NCBI GenBank assembly: GCA_942491735.1 | Contig: CALOCN010000014.1 | Location: 3,224,001-3,288,000 of the forward strand | Length of the DNA stretch: 64,000 bases | Direction: 5' to 3' | From: CALOCN01 sp942491735 | GTDB taxonomy: Bacteria; Eisenbacteria; RBG-16-71-46; JABDJR01 | Shown: piece after piece, positions 1-8,900 of the stretch | Layout of the letters: the number at the start of each line of letters is the position of its first letter | How positions within the stretch are numbered: the stretch's first letter is position 1 | Notes under the pieces: model-generated | Databases searched by the model: none | What the model was told of the DNA's origin: nothing | Seen by the model: the letters and a program-made list of their open reading frames with translations, nothing else | Program-made: the position numbers and the translations under genes

Positions 1-567
1 GGACGCTGCGCAGTCCGCAACCTTGATGGGCTCCGGAATGCCGTTGTTCGCGGTCACGCAGACTTCGCCGTCGCCACCGTAGCTGTAGATGTAGAACGAA
101 CCGGCGACCGCATGGGCGCCGTCCGCACCGACTACGGTGTTCTGGCAGTTGGTCGCAGCTGCCCAGGTGATGCGGTCACCACCGCCCGAGGACGGCCATC
201 CGCCGTTCGGGAAGTCGAGGTCCGCGCAAAGCGTGAAGCCGAAGGAACCGACGCCACCCGAGGTCAGGATGCCGCAGGAAACGCCGGCGACGCCGGCGGC
301 CGGGTCAGCCTTGGCCACCACGAGATAGACCGAACGTGCGGTTGCGGCGGGAGCAACAACCTGATCGGTGTTGAAGTTGCTGCAGGGGATACCCAGGGTC
401 ACCGGATCCTCGGGCGCGGTGGCCGGAGGAATGATGGCACAGGTGTTGGTGGCCTTCTTGGCCGGAACCGTGTCGTGCAGAGCGACGACAGCGTCGTCCT
501 GCGTACCAGCGAAAGCGACCGAGCCGACCATACAGGCGGCAGCGGTGAGGATTAGCGCGCGCTTCAT
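1..567 (-). CDS. Secreted protein of unknown function, C-terminus outside window
   Basis: 189 codons are visible with no stop, so the C-terminus lies beyond the window edge. The N-terminus is a clear Sec signal peptide (MKRALILTAAACMVGSVAFA, cleavage probably after AFA at residue 20). The mature part is rich in Ala, Gly, Thr and Ser and has several Cys (in ...NTCAII, GIPCSNF, VSCGIL and LCADLDF), which suggests a disulfide-stabilised extracytoplasmic fold. The ATG at 565-567 was chosen because GGAGG (577-581 on the complement) lies 9 nt upstream and the signal peptide starts there. An extended -10 promoter candidate lies at about 753-758. I do not recognise a family. Being a real secreted protein is well supported; its function is unknown. 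Confidence 0.75.
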   Translation of the reverse strand, partial: MKRALILTAAACMVGSVAFAGTQDDAVVALHDTVPAKKATNTCAIIPPATAPEDPVTLGIPCSNFNTDQVVAPAATARSVYLVVAKADPAAGVAGVSCGILTSGGVGSFGFTLCADLDFPNGGWPSSGGGDRITWAAATNCQNTVVGADGAHAVAGSFYIYSYGGDGEVCVTANNGIPEPIKVADCAAS

Positions 568-752
568 TTCAGGAGACCTCCTTGCAAAACACACAGAGTT
601 GCGAGAGAGACGTTGTGATGAACCCTACGATGCAGCCGCTTCGCGGGAGCGACCCCCGAAGCTCTTCCCGGTCGAGTGCTTCCGACGGGAAGCGCAAACC
701 GGAAAGCCTGACACTCCATGCTCCGGCGGGTCACCGACGCACGAAGGTCCAG

Positions 753-758
753 AGTATA
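753..758 (-). promoter_or_regulatory. Possible extended -10 promoter for the 1-567 gene
   Basis: Read on the minus strand the sequence is TGG-TATACT, an extended -10 element (TGn plus 5/6 match to TATAAT). No good -35 is seen because the upstream DNA is the 760-793 hairpin. It would give a leader of about 180 nt. Confidence 0.35.
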
Positions 759-759
759 C

Positions 760-793
760 CACGATCCGGGGCCCGGCAGGACCCCGGATCGTG
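760..793 (-). terminator. 12-bp perfect hairpin downstream of the 806-1486 gene
   Basis: CACGATCCGGGG (760-771) and CCCCGGATCGTG (782-793) form a perfect 12-bp stem with a 10-nt loop, 13 nt past the stop of the minus-strand gene ending at 806. There is no U tract, so it is a terminator-like or 3'-end-stabilising hairpin rather than a textbook intrinsic terminator. Confidence 0.5.
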
Positions 794-805
794 TAACTCC
801 TTAAG

Positions 806-1486
806 CTACTGGCACGTGCAGCTGGTTCCAGCCACGATGTATCCAGTCAGAACCACGGCGTCCGGCAGGGCGACGGGGTCCGTGAACGGAGCGGTCATCT
901 TGGAGCAGAGATCCGTGAGACCGAGGGCGATGTTCCCGGTGTGCGACACCGCGTCGGAGAGACCGACATCGGTGACACCGCCGCCACCCTGAGGGTCGCA
1001 GTTGTCAGCACCAGCAGCGATGGGACGGAGCCCAGCGGTGCTGACGATATCCGGGGAGTTGATCACGACGTTGTCGAGAACGACGCCATCGGCGCGAACC
1101 TCGACCACCCAGTTCTCACCCAGGCTCTCGGTCGGAATGCAACCGCCGCCCGCGATGAAGAAGGTGACGTTGCCGCCCGCGTTGGTGTTGCCCGAGGCGA
1201 TGAGGTAGGAACCGTCGTCACCATCGGGGCCGGCGCGGAGCTGACCAACGCAGTAGGCCAGGAGATCGTCGTTCAGGCCACCGACGTGGACCGAGACGAA
1301 GGCACCATTGATGGGGCCGCCCTGACCCTGGACATTGACCGTGAAGCCGAACGAGGCATCAGGGGTCACCGTCATGACGTCGGGCACGTTGCTGAGTTCG
1401 GGAACGGGGAAGTTGGCGAGGGCCCCAGCCGCACAGAAGGCGCTGAGCGCCGCGGCGACGAGGCTGATACGAAGGAAACGAGCCAT
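806..1486 (-). CDS. Secreted protein of unknown function
   Basis: 226 aa. A Sec signal peptide (MARFLRISLVAAALSAFCAAGALA) ends near residue 24. The mature part is mostly predicted beta (FGFTVNVQGQGGPINGAFVSVHV), Gly- and Val-rich, with Cys residues in the YCVGQ, GGCIPT, DNCDPQ, DLCSK and CTCQ segments; the CTCQ end may be disulfide-bonded. The region around residues 45-70 looks like an Ig-like beta-sandwich, but this is inference. The reading frame stays open upstream, but ATG 1484-1486 has GGAGG 7 nt upstream and starts the signal peptide. It has its own strong promoter (1618-1646) and a hairpin after the stop, so it is probably a well-expressed monocistronic exported protein. It is similar in layout, not obviously in sequence, to the neighbour at 1-567. 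Confidence 0.75.
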   Translation of the reverse strand: MARFLRISLVAAALSAFCAAGALANFPVPELSNVPDVMTVTPDASFGFTVNVQGQGGPINGAFVSVHVGGLNDDLLAYCVGQLRAGPDGDDGSYLIASGNTNAGGNVTFFIAGGGCIPTESLGENWVVEVRADGVVLDNVVINSPDIVSTAGLRPIAAGADNCDPQGGGGVTDVGLSDAVSHTGNIALGLTDLCSKMTAPFTDPVALPDAVVLTGYIVAGTSCTCQ

Positions 1487-1617
1487 GGATGCACCTCCAC
1501 TAGAGAGTCTACAGCGATGTCCGGAGAGCCCGGACCAGGTTGACTTCGAGTGACCTTTAGGAAGAAAGCCCCAAAGGTCGGACAAATCGTCCTCCGGGGA
1601 ACCTCCAGACGAAGAGA
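1487..1617 (-). other. Structured leader of the 806-1486 gene
   Basis: No gene is seen between 1487 and 1843. The part nearest the start codon is the predicted 5' UTR of about 125 nt. It contains a 7-bp inverted repeat, GACCTTT (1552-1558) with AAAGGTC (1573-1579), and a smaller TCCGG/CCGGA hairpin near 1520-1534. Nothing matches a riboswitch I know. Confidence 0.35.
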
Positions 1618-1646
1618 AGTATAGGAACCGATCCGCCGAATGTCAA
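1618..1646 (-). promoter_or_regulatory. Strong sigma-70 promoter of the 806-1486 gene
   Basis: On the minus strand: TTGACA (1641-1646), a 17-nt spacer, then TATACT (1618-1623). The -35 is a 6/6 match and the -10 a 5/6 match at ideal spacing, placing transcription start near 1611. It is the best promoter in the window and sets the pattern used for the others. Confidence 0.8.
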
Positions 1647-1843
1647 GGAATGTTTAAGAACGTGAAAAGTCTGTGAATTCCCACCCCCCCGGAACGGCTC
1701 GTCGCGCGGTGGGTCTTTCCTGCCAATTGGTTCAGGTATCGGCAGTAATGGGCGTTTCTGCATTCGAAACGGGCTTCCAGGTACGGCGGTATCATGGACG
1801 GGTTCCGATATTCCGGAAACAGCAACTCGACCCGGGGGATCGG

Positions 1844-1920
1844 TGGTGGGCGAAACAGGGTTCGAACCTGTGACCTCTTGCGTGTAAGGCAAGCGCTCTA
1901 ACCAGCTGAGCTATTCGCCC
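1844..1920 (-). tRNA. tRNA-Val (anticodon TAC)
   Basis: A full cloverleaf of 77 nt with encoded CCA. Acceptor stem GGGCGAA/TTCGCCC, D stem GCTC/GAGC, anticodon stem CTTGC/GCAAG with loop CTTACAC (anticodon TAC), T stem ACAGG/CCTGT with loop TTCGAAC. Its first 10 nt overlap the 3' end of the small membrane-protein gene at 1911-2189, so it is probably processed from the same transcript. Confidence 0.97.
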
Positions 1921-2189
1921 GGGGAAATCTCAACCGGCACCTGGCCCCGCCCCGCGGCCAGGCCGTAGGGCACCAGGACGCAGTATCCGGTCACTAGGAG
2001 AATGGGCGCGGCAGTGATGGACCCGCCGGCCAGGAGGATGAACCCGGCCACAATGCAGACCAGGGCCGCACCCAGGGCAATGAGGTTCTTGCGACCAAAT
2101 CGCAGGTCGCTCTCCGAGACCCTGCCCTGGCGTGGTTTGGGAGCACGGGTGGCTCGGGGCTTGCTCTTGGCGCTATCGCTTGCCGACAT
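1911..2189 (-). CDS. Small two-span membrane protein, DUF3098-like
   Basis: 92 aa. A basic N-terminus (residues 1-33, many Lys/Arg/Pro) is followed by FGRKN and two hydrophobic spans (about 38-60 and 64-80). The FGRKN-plus-two-spans layout resembles DUF3098 proteins of Bacteroidota and related phyla; the assignment is tentative. The ATG at 2187-2189 was chosen over an in-frame ATG 27 nt upstream because AGGAG sits just before it. The gene follows mltG by 39 nt, so it is the last coding gene of the operon. Its TAG stop (1911-1913) is formed by bases 8-10 of tRNA-Val. Confidence 0.6.
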   Translation of the reverse strand: MSASDSAKSKPRATRAPKPRQGRVSESDLRFGRKNLIALGAALVCIVAGFILLAGGSITAAPILLVTGYCVLVPYGLAAGRGQVPVEISPGE

Positions 2190-2228
2190 CGTGAACTCCT
2201 GACACGTTGACCCCAACCAGTTACGACC

Positions 2229-3233
2229 CTAGGGAGAGCCCGGACGCGGGCCGTTGCGAACCTGGCGAATATTCAGCAGGTGAGCCCCGTAGGTCTTCGC
2301 GAAGAGATGGGAACCATCTCCCCTCGCCACGAAGTACAGATCCTGACACGACTCCAGGGGCCAGAGCACCGCCCGGAGGGAGGCCGCGCCCGGATTCCCG
2401 ATGGGCCCCGGCGGCAGCCCGGCATGAAGGTACGTATTATAGGGAGAGGCGACCTCCAGGTCATCATACAGCGTGCGCTTCAAACGCTTCCCCAACGCAT
2501 AGGAGATGGTGGGGTCCGCCTGGAGAGGCATCCCCAACTCGAGACGATTGAGATACACCGCGGCAATGCGGGGGCGCTCCGCGCCCACCTGGGCCTCCGC
2601 CTCCACGATCGAGGCCAGGGTCGTCACCTCGTGTCGCGACAGCCCGATGTCCCGGGCCCGCTCGGCCATCTCGGGGGTCCAGGTCGCAAGAAAGGTGCGC
2701 ACCATGACCGCGACCAGGTCCCGGGCCGGGATGTCCCTCACGAACCGGTAGGTGTCCGGAAAGAGATAGCCTTCGGCGGTGGGGGCAGGGATCCCGAAAC
2801 CGGCCAGGAAAGCCGAATCCTGCGCCGCCTCCATGAAGGCCTCCGCTCCCCCCTCGACCAGCGACCCCACCACCTGCGGGATTTCAGCCAACCAGGTCCC
2901 CTCCACCACGGTGATCGTGGTGTCCACGACATCGCCGGCCTCGAGGCGATCCAGGATCTCCCAGGCCCAGAGGTCGGATCCCAGGTGATACGGGCCGGCC
3001 TGGAGCGCGCTCGCCTGGCCCCGAAGAATGGCCAGGGCCATGAACGTGCGGGGCTCACGCACCAACCCCAGCCGGTGCAGCGACCCGGCGATGTCCCGCA
3101 GGCTCTCTCCCCGGGCCACCTCGAATCCCACCTGGTAGGGGTCCCGGCGCTGGACGGGAGACAGGAGCGTGACCAGGGTCGCCCCGCCCAGGATCATCAG
3201 CAGCAGGAACGCCCCCAGGGACCTACGCATCAT
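2229..3233 (-). CDS. mltG: Endolytic murein transglycosylase MltG
   Basis: 334 aa, usual length for the family. MltG cleaves nascent glycan strands in the inner-membrane periplasmic face and is thought to end glycan polymerisation. One N-terminal membrane anchor (residues about 5-24) is followed by a LysM-like subdomain and the YceG catalytic domain. The hallmark SIVEAEA (208-214) carries the catalytic Glu (E211, matching E218 of E. coli), and ADPTISYALG and GLPPGPIGNPG are typical. The start is MM at 3228-3233; longer in-frame starts would lie inside ruvX, with which it overlaps by 11 bp. The ruvX-mltG neighbourhood is common in bacteria (in E. coli the two are on separate loci). Confidence 0.93.
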   Translation of the reverse strand: MMRRSLGAFLLLMILGGATLVTLLSPVQRRDPYQVGFEVARGESLRDIAGSLHRLGLVREPRTFMALAILRGQASALQAGPYHLGSDLWAWEILDRLEAGDVVDTTITVVEGTWLAEIPQVVGSLVEGGAEAFMEAAQDSAFLAGFGIPAPTAEGYLFPDTYRFVRDIPARDLVAVMVRTFLATWTPEMAERARDIGLSRHEVTTLASIVEAEAQVGAERPRIAAVYLNRLELGMPLQADPTISYALGKRLKRTLYDDLEVASPYNTYLHAGLPPGPIGNPGAASLRAVLWPLESCQDLYFVARGDGSHLFAKTYGAHLLNIRQVRNGPRPGSP

Positions 3234-3654
3234 GGCTTGGCCGGTCTCTCTGTTCGAGGAAGGCTTCCAGGATGAGCAGGGCGGCCATGCGGTCCACATC
3301 GCCCCGGCTCGGTCGGCGATGCCCCCGTTCCCGCAGGCGTTCCGTGGCGTCCTCGGAGGTCCAGCGTTCGTCCTGGTAGCTCACGGAAAACCCCTTCCCC
3401 TCCAGATCCCGCCCCACGCGGCGCACCCGTTCGGCGCTCTCGGAGGGCGAGCCCGAGGCGTTCAGGGGAAGACCCAGGACGATCAAGGTGGACCGCTCCG
3501 CCTTGGCCGTCGCGGCGATGACCTCCACCGCCTGGCGCCGGCTGGTCACCGTCCGGGTGGGCAGCGAACGACCCAACCCGGCCTCGCCCGCGCTGATCGC
3601 GAATCCCACCCGGCGCGCGCCCCAATCCACGGCAAGGACGGTGTCAGGCACCAC
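3223..3654 (-). CDS. ruvX: Putative pre-16S rRNA nuclease RuvX/YqgF
   Basis: 143 aa, full length for the RNase H-fold YqgF family that trims the 5' end of pre-16S rRNA and was earlier called a Holliday junction resolvase. Visible are the first acidic motif (LAVDWGARRVG, residues 6-16), the LGLPLNASG loop, YQDERWTS and the C-terminal DRMAALLIL helix with the last catalytic Asp. It starts with GTG at 3652-3654, overlapping the upstream anti-sigma-type kinase gene by 11 bp, and overlaps mltG downstream, so translation is probably coupled. Confidence 0.93.
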   Translation of the reverse strand: MVPDTVLAVDWGARRVGFAISAGEAGLGRSLPTRTVTSRRQAVEVIAATAKAERSTLIVLGLPLNASGSPSESAERVRRVGRDLEGKGFSVSYQDERWTSEDATERLRERGHRRPSRGDVDRMAALLILEAFLEQRDRPSHDA

Positions 3655-4096
3655 CCTCTTCGCTCTCCTCGATGGGTGCGCTCCGTCGCTTGACCATGCG
3701 AACCGTGGTCCCGCCCTCGGTGTCGAACGTGATCTCGTCCATCATGGAACGCATGAGGAACAGGCCCCGCCCCCGCGTCGCCATGAGATCCGGCGGAGAG
3801 GTGCCTTCGTCCGGTTCGGGGGCATAGCCCTGTCCCCCATCGCTCACCGTGACGACCAGGCAGTCCTTGGCCATCTCGAAAACCAGTTTGATCGTGGTGT
3901 TGGGATCGGCGTGGTTCCCGTGCTGGATGGCGTTCGTACACGCTTCCACCACGCAGATCCCCACCGAGTCCCGGTCGGTGTCCTCGAAGCCCAGGAACTC
4001 GCTCACCCCGTCGGCCAGTTTGTCGACGACCCCCAGCAGTTCCAGACGGCTTGGCAGATCCAATTCCAGACGGTTTCCTGTGTTGGTATCCGTCAT
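3644..4096 (-). CDS. RsbW-like serine kinase/anti-sigma factor (HATPase_c_2)
   Basis: 150 aa. A GHKL ATPase of the RsbW/SpoIIAB group, whose known members bind a sigma factor or phosphorylate a partner STAS protein. The N box is EACTNAIQHGNHAD (about 52-65), the G1 box DGGQGYAP and the G2 box RGRGLFLMRS. ATG 4094-4096 is chosen because it follows the STAS gene stop by 4 bp; a longer start at 4129 would overlap it. It sits directly after its likely substrate, the STAS protein at 4101-4436. No sigma factor is beside the pair, so the output is unknown; it may act on another target. Confidence 0.85.
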   Translation of the reverse strand: MTDTNTGNRLELDLPSRLELLGVVDKLADGVSEFLGFEDTDRDSVGICVVEACTNAIQHGNHADPNTTIKLVFEMAKDCLVVTVSDGGQGYAPEPDEGTSPPDLMATRGRGLFLMRSMMDEITFDTEGGTTVRMVKRRSAPIEESEEGGA

Positions 4097-4100
4097 GACA

Positions 4101-4436
4101 TCAGAAGCTGGCCAGAGCCCGTGATTCATCCTCGAACGTCTCGAAGATCGTATGCAGCTTGGTCACGATGAGGATCTGATCGATCCGTTTGTTCACGTTG
4201 ACCAGCTTGAGGCTTCCGCCCGAGTTCTTGAGGGTGGTGTACCCGGAAATGAGGATCCCCAGACCGGTCGAGTTGACCCAGGACACCTTGCCCAGGTCCA
4301 CGAGCACCTTGATCTGGTCCTCGGCCACCAGTCCCTTGACCAGCCCCTGGAACTCTTCCGCGTCGGGGCCACCCATCAACTTCCCTTCCAGACGGAGGAT
4401 GGCCACCCCTCCCTGGTCGTCTCGCTTGATCTTCAT
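4101..4436 (-). CDS. STAS-domain anti-sigma factor antagonist (RsbV/SpoIIAA-like)
   Basis: 111 aa single STAS domain. The phosphorylatable Ser is expected in VNSTGLGILISG (about residues 54-65), the canonical position in SpoIIAA/RsbV. Phosphorylation by the neighbouring kinase would release it from the partner; this is family knowledge applied here. ATG 4434-4436 follows a strong AGGAGG and overlaps the stop of rluD by one base (TAATG), so the two are translationally coupled. Confidence 0.9.
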   Translation of the reverse strand: MKIKRDDQGGVAILRLEGKLMGGPDAEEFQGLVKGLVAEDQIKVLVDLGKVSWVNSTGLGILISGYTTLKNSGGSLKLVNVNKRIDQILIVTKLHTIFETFEDESRALASF

Positions 4437-5410
4437 TATTCCTCCTGTAAACCCATGGTCAGGACGCTCTCGGGTACACCGAGCGCTTCCGCCGCCTTCC
4501 GAATGTCCCCAGGCAGGCGACTGGTGAACTGCACCGGCTTCCCGGTCGTCGGATGCACGAACCCCAGGCGCCATGCATGCAACGCTTGTCGATCCAGGGC
4601 AGCCAAGGCTGCCAGGACCCCTTCGCGACGTGCTCCGGTCAATCCCGAGGCCCGCTTGCCCCGGCCTCCGTACTCCGGATCCGCGACCACCGGATGCCCC
4701 ACATGCTTGAAGTGGGCACGAATCTGATGGGTCCGTCCGGTCTCCAGGGCCAGGGTGACGACGCTCACGTCCTCACCGCGCCAAAGGACGGTATAGCGGG
4801 TCGCGGCCCGTCGTCCACCCCGAGTGACCACCCGCATCCGGCGGCGATCGGCCCGACTGCGGGCCAGCATGCCCACGATTCTACCCTGATCCTCCTCCGG
4901 AGCACCCCAGACCAATGCCCAATAGCGCCGTTCCATGTCCCGGGCTTCCAGCTGCCGGGCCAGATCCACGTGGGCCGCCTCGGTCTTGGCCACCACCAGC
5001 AACCCGGTCGTCCCCTTGTCCAACCGGTGCACGATTCCGGGGCGAAACGGGGCCCCGAGGGGGCTCAGCGGGGTGCCGCGACCCAGGAGCGCGTTGACCA
5101 GGGTGCCGTCGGGGCGTCCCGCACCGGGGTGCACCACCAGGTCCGCCGGCTTGTCGATGACCAGCAGGTCGTCGTCCTCGAAGACCACGTCGAGGGGAAT
5201 GTCCTGCGGCTCGGGCAGCTCCGAGACGGGATCGGGAATCTCCACCGCGATCTCGTCCCCCTCGCGAATCGAGTGGCCCGCCTTGGCCGGCGCTCTGGCG
5301 AGGGTGACCGCGCCCGCTTCGACCAGCCGCTTGATCTGGGAACGGGAGCGCCCGTCCAGGGTCGCCTCCAGGAACCGGTCCAGCCGCTGGCCGGCTTCAG
5401 CGATCGTCAC
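4436..5410 (-). CDS. rluD: 23S rRNA pseudouridine synthase, RluD/RluA family
   Basis: 324 aa, close to E. coli RluD (326). An N-terminal S4 RNA-binding domain (QRLDRFL...SRSQIKRLVEAGAV, about 8-60) precedes the catalytic domain with HRLDKGTTGLLVVAKT, in which D131 is the catalytic Asp. GRTHQIRAHFKHVGHPVVAD is the second family signature. The start is set at GTG 5408-5410, which gives the normal N-terminus and overlaps lspA by 14 bp; the frame is open further upstream, so the start is inferred. Confidence 0.92.
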   Translation of the reverse strand: MTIAEAGQRLDRFLEATLDGRSRSQIKRLVEAGAVTLARAPAKAGHSIREGDEIAVEIPDPVSELPEPQDIPLDVVFEDDDLLVIDKPADLVVHPGAGRPDGTLVNALLGRGTPLSPLGAPFRPGIVHRLDKGTTGLLVVAKTEAAHVDLARQLEARDMERRYWALVWGAPEEDQGRIVGMLARSRADRRRMRVVTRGGRRAATRYTVLWRGEDVSVVTLALETGRTHQIRAHFKHVGHPVVADPEYGGRGKRASGLTGARREGVLAALAALDRQALHAWRLGFVHPTTGKPVQFTSRLPGDIRKAAEALGVPESVLTMGLQEE

Positions 5411-5957
5411 GCGGTGCTGCCACCGAGGCAATCCGCTCCTCCCCGGAATCCGCTTCCGGTTTCCCCGTGGGGGGATCGTTCCCGTCGGCGGTGACCGCGC
5501 GCTCCCCGACCACCAGGCCCAGGGCCAGCCAGAGAACACCCACGCTCACCGCGGAGTCCGCCACGTTGAACACCGGCCAGTAGGTGTCCGGGGGAATCCC
5601 CACCTGGATGAAGTCCACCACCTCGCCCAGGCGCACCCGGTCGACCAGGTTTCCCAGGGCGCCCCCCAGGATGAGCCCCAACGGCAACACGCCGGCCAGT
5701 CGCCCCGGGCGCCGCCAGGCAATCCACACCACGATGATCACCGCGATGACCGAGACCGCGACCAGGGGGACCCGACTTCCGGGAAACAGGCCGAAGGCGG
5801 CCCCCGGGTTGTGGATGTAGGTAAGCCGGATCCAATCCCCCACCACCTGCTTCACCTGATGCAGATGCATGGTGTCGACGATGATGCGTTTGGTCACGAG
5901 GTCGGCCACGAAGACCAGGGCGGCGGTGATGAGAAACGCGATGCGATGCGTGGTCAG
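5397..5957 (-). CDS. lspA: Lipoprotein signal peptidase LspA, probable CTG start
   Basis: 186 aa if started at CTG 5955-5957. LspA is the membrane aspartyl protease that cleaves prolipoprotein signal peptides. Four membrane spans are visible (about 6-22, 65-80, 90-105 and 130-152); the catalytic Asp pair is D115 in GEVVDF and D134 in FNVADS, with the family's 19-residue spacing. No ATG, GTG or TTG lies in frame upstream of GTG 5907-5909, and that GTG would delete the first membrane span. CTG overlaps the ileS stop as CTGA, exactly like the ATGA junction between ileS and the gene before it, and AGGA lies 8-9 nt upstream. The acidic tail of about 35 residues is longer than usual. Confidence 0.9.
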   Translation of the reverse strand: MTTHRIAFLITAALVFVADLVTKRIIVDTMHLHQVKQVVGDWIRLTYIHNPGAAFGLFPGSRVPLVAVSVIAVIIVVWIAWRRPGRLAGVLPLGLILGGALGNLVDRVRLGEVVDFIQVGIPPDTYWPVFNVADSAVSVGVLWLALGLVVGERAVTADGNDPPTGKPEADSGEERIASVAAPRDDR

Positions 5958-8900
5958 GGGGTGTTCCTCTCTGCATGAAGCGCGTTCATGGCAACGGTCA
6001 TGTTCCGGCCGTCCCCGAGGTCCATCGGGACGCCCTCGGAGGGTGCCTCACCCGGGCCCGGCACGATACGAAACGACTCGGCGAGCAGTTCCTCGGCCAT
6101 GAACGGGATGTAGGGATCCAGGTCCTCGGCCAGGTCCTGCGGTGTGTACAGGGTCAGCGAGACCCGATCCGTGATGGCCAGCCCCTGGTCCTTGCGCAGG
6201 TTCTGCAACCGGTGCAGGGCCTCCCGCATCCGCCCTTCCCGTTCCAGCTCCCCGTCCAGGGTGATGTCCAGGGCAACCCGGATCCCCTTGTCCTCGGACA
6301 GCACGAATCCCTCCCGGGCCGTGGTCTCGACCGACACCTCGTCCCCGCTCACCACGACCGGATCCCCCCCCTGGGGGGTGACCTCCCACGATCCAGCGGC
6401 ACGCCCGGCGGCAACCGACGCGGCATCCAGGGCCTTGACCGCGGTCGCCACCGCGTTGACCCCTCCACCGAACCGGGGACCCAGCACCTTGAAGTTGGGC
6501 ACCAGCCGGGCGGTCTCGATCGCGTCCGGCGCGGAGACGCGCAGTTCCTTCACGTTGAGTTCATCGGTGACGATGGCGGTGATGTCCGCGGGCAGTTCGG
6601 TGGCGTCCTCGGCCAGCAACAACAGACGGGCCAGGGGCTGCCGCACGCGCAGACCGGCCAGGGTCCGCGCGGCACGCCCCAGTTCGGTCACGGTGAGCGC
6701 GCCGGCCATGGCGGTCTCGAGGTCCATGTCCCGTCGGGACCCGTCCGGATCCGGGTACAGGGTCAGGTGGACGCTGTCCGGTGCCCCCTCCACCCGCGAG
6801 ACGACCAGGGTCCGATGCAGGGTCTCGGCCAGGAACGGGGCGATGGGCGCCATGAGCCGCGAGCAGGTGGTCAACACCTCGAACAGGGTGGCGTAGGCCG
6901 CTTCCTTGTCCGGCCCCAGCTCCCCCTTCCAGAACCGGCGGCGGTTGCGGCGCACGTACCAGTTGCTCACCTCGTCCTGGACAAAGGCGTTGAAGGCCCG
7001 CGCGGCCCGGGGAATCCGGAAGGCTTCCAGGTCGTCGTGCATGGCGCGGGACACCGCGTCCAGGCGGGAAAGGATCCAGCGATCCAGCACCGGGCGCTCG
7101 GCAAGGGGGGGTGGATTCCCGGGGGGAGTCCACCCGTCGGCGTTGGCGTACCCGGTGAAGAAGGCGACCACGTTGCGCAGCGTCCCGAACAGCTTGCGGG
7201 AGATCTCGGCCACGCCGTCGACGGAAAAGCGGATGGTGTTCCAGGGGGAGGAAACCCCCACCAGGTACCAACGCAGCGCATCGGCGCCCTCGCGTCCCAG
7301 CACCTCCCAGGGGTCCACCACGTTGCCCAACCGCTTGGACATCTTGCGCCCCTCCGCGTCCAGGAGCAGCCCGTTGCTGAGCACGTTGCGATAGGGCGCA
7401 CAGCCGCGGGTCTGCACCGATACCGCCATCAGGGAGTAGAACCAACCCCGGCTCTGATCGATCCCCTCGCAGATGAAGTCGGCCGGGAACTGTTGGGCGA
7501 AGGTCTCGTCGTTCTCGAACGGTGCGTGCCATTGGGCGTAGGGCATGGAACCGGAATCGAACCAGACGTCCAGGACCTGGGACACCCGGCGCATCGTGCC
7601 TCCCGCGCAGTCCCGGCAGGGAAAGGTCACCTCGTCCACATAGGGGCGGTGCAGGTCCGAGGGCACCTCCCCTCCCCGTTCCGCGATCTCGGCGCGGCTC
7701 CCGATGGCCACCACGGCCTCGCAGCCGTCGCAGGTCCACAGGGGAAGCGGCGTCCCCCAGTAGCGATCGCGGGAAATCGCCCAGTCCACGTTGTTCTCGA
7801 GCCAGTTCCCGAAACGACTCTCCCCCACTTCGCGCGGCACCCAGTTCACCTTGGCGTTCTCCGCGATCATGGCGTCCTTGAACGCGGTGGTGCGCAGATA
7901 CCACGAGCTGCGGGCGTAGTAGATCAGCGCGGAGTCACAGCGCCAGCAGAACGGGTAGTTGTGCTCGTAGCTTTCCTTGCGGTAGAGGCTACCCTCGGCT
8001 CGCAGGAACTTGACGATCTCGGGATCGATCTCCCGCACCCGCTCCCCGGCGAAGTGCGGCACCTCTTGCGTGAAGCGTCCGCGATCATCGACCGTGTGAT
8101 GCGCCGGAAGATCCAGCGTCACGCCCAGGGCGTAGTCGTCGGCACCGTACATGACCGCGGTGTGGACCACTCCGGTTCCGTCCTCGGTGGTCACGAAGTC
8201 GGCCGCGGCCAGGTAGTAGGCGTCCTTGCCGGTGATGGCCTTGAGGTCCAGGCCCTTGAGGAGCGGCCGGTAGCGCCGCCCCGCCAGATCGCTCCCCTTG
8301 ACGGTCTCCAGGATCTCGAACTCGCCCTGGAGCACCTCCGTGCGCGCCGCGGCCAGGTAGTAGAACGCCTCCCCTTCGCGCACCTTCACGTAGTCGATAT
8401 CCGCCCCCACCGCCAGGGCCACGTTGCCGGGCAGGGTCCAGGGAGTGGTGGTCCAGGCGAGGACGTAGGTGTCCGGTTCGTCGACCAGGGCGAACTTCAC
8501 CGTGACCGCCGGGTCCTTCACCGTCTTGTAGCCCTGGGAGACCTCGTGATCGCTGAGCGCGGTCTGACAGCGGGGGCAGTAGGGCAACACCTTGAACCCC
8601 GAATAGCCCAGACCGGCGTCCCAGAAGCTCTTGACCCGGGACCACACCGACTCGATGTAGTCGTCCTCGAGGGTCACGTAGGGATCGTCCAGATCCAGCC
8701 AGAAGCCGATCCGCTCGGTCATCCGCTCCCATTCGTCCTTGTACTTGAAGACGCTTTCCCGGCACTTGGCGTTGAACTCGGCGATGCCGTAGCGCTCGAT
8801 CTCCTGTTTGCCGTCGATGCCGAGCATCTTCTCGACTTCGATCTCGACCGGGAGACCGTGGGTGTCCCATCCCCCCTTGCGACGCACCTGACGTCCCTTC

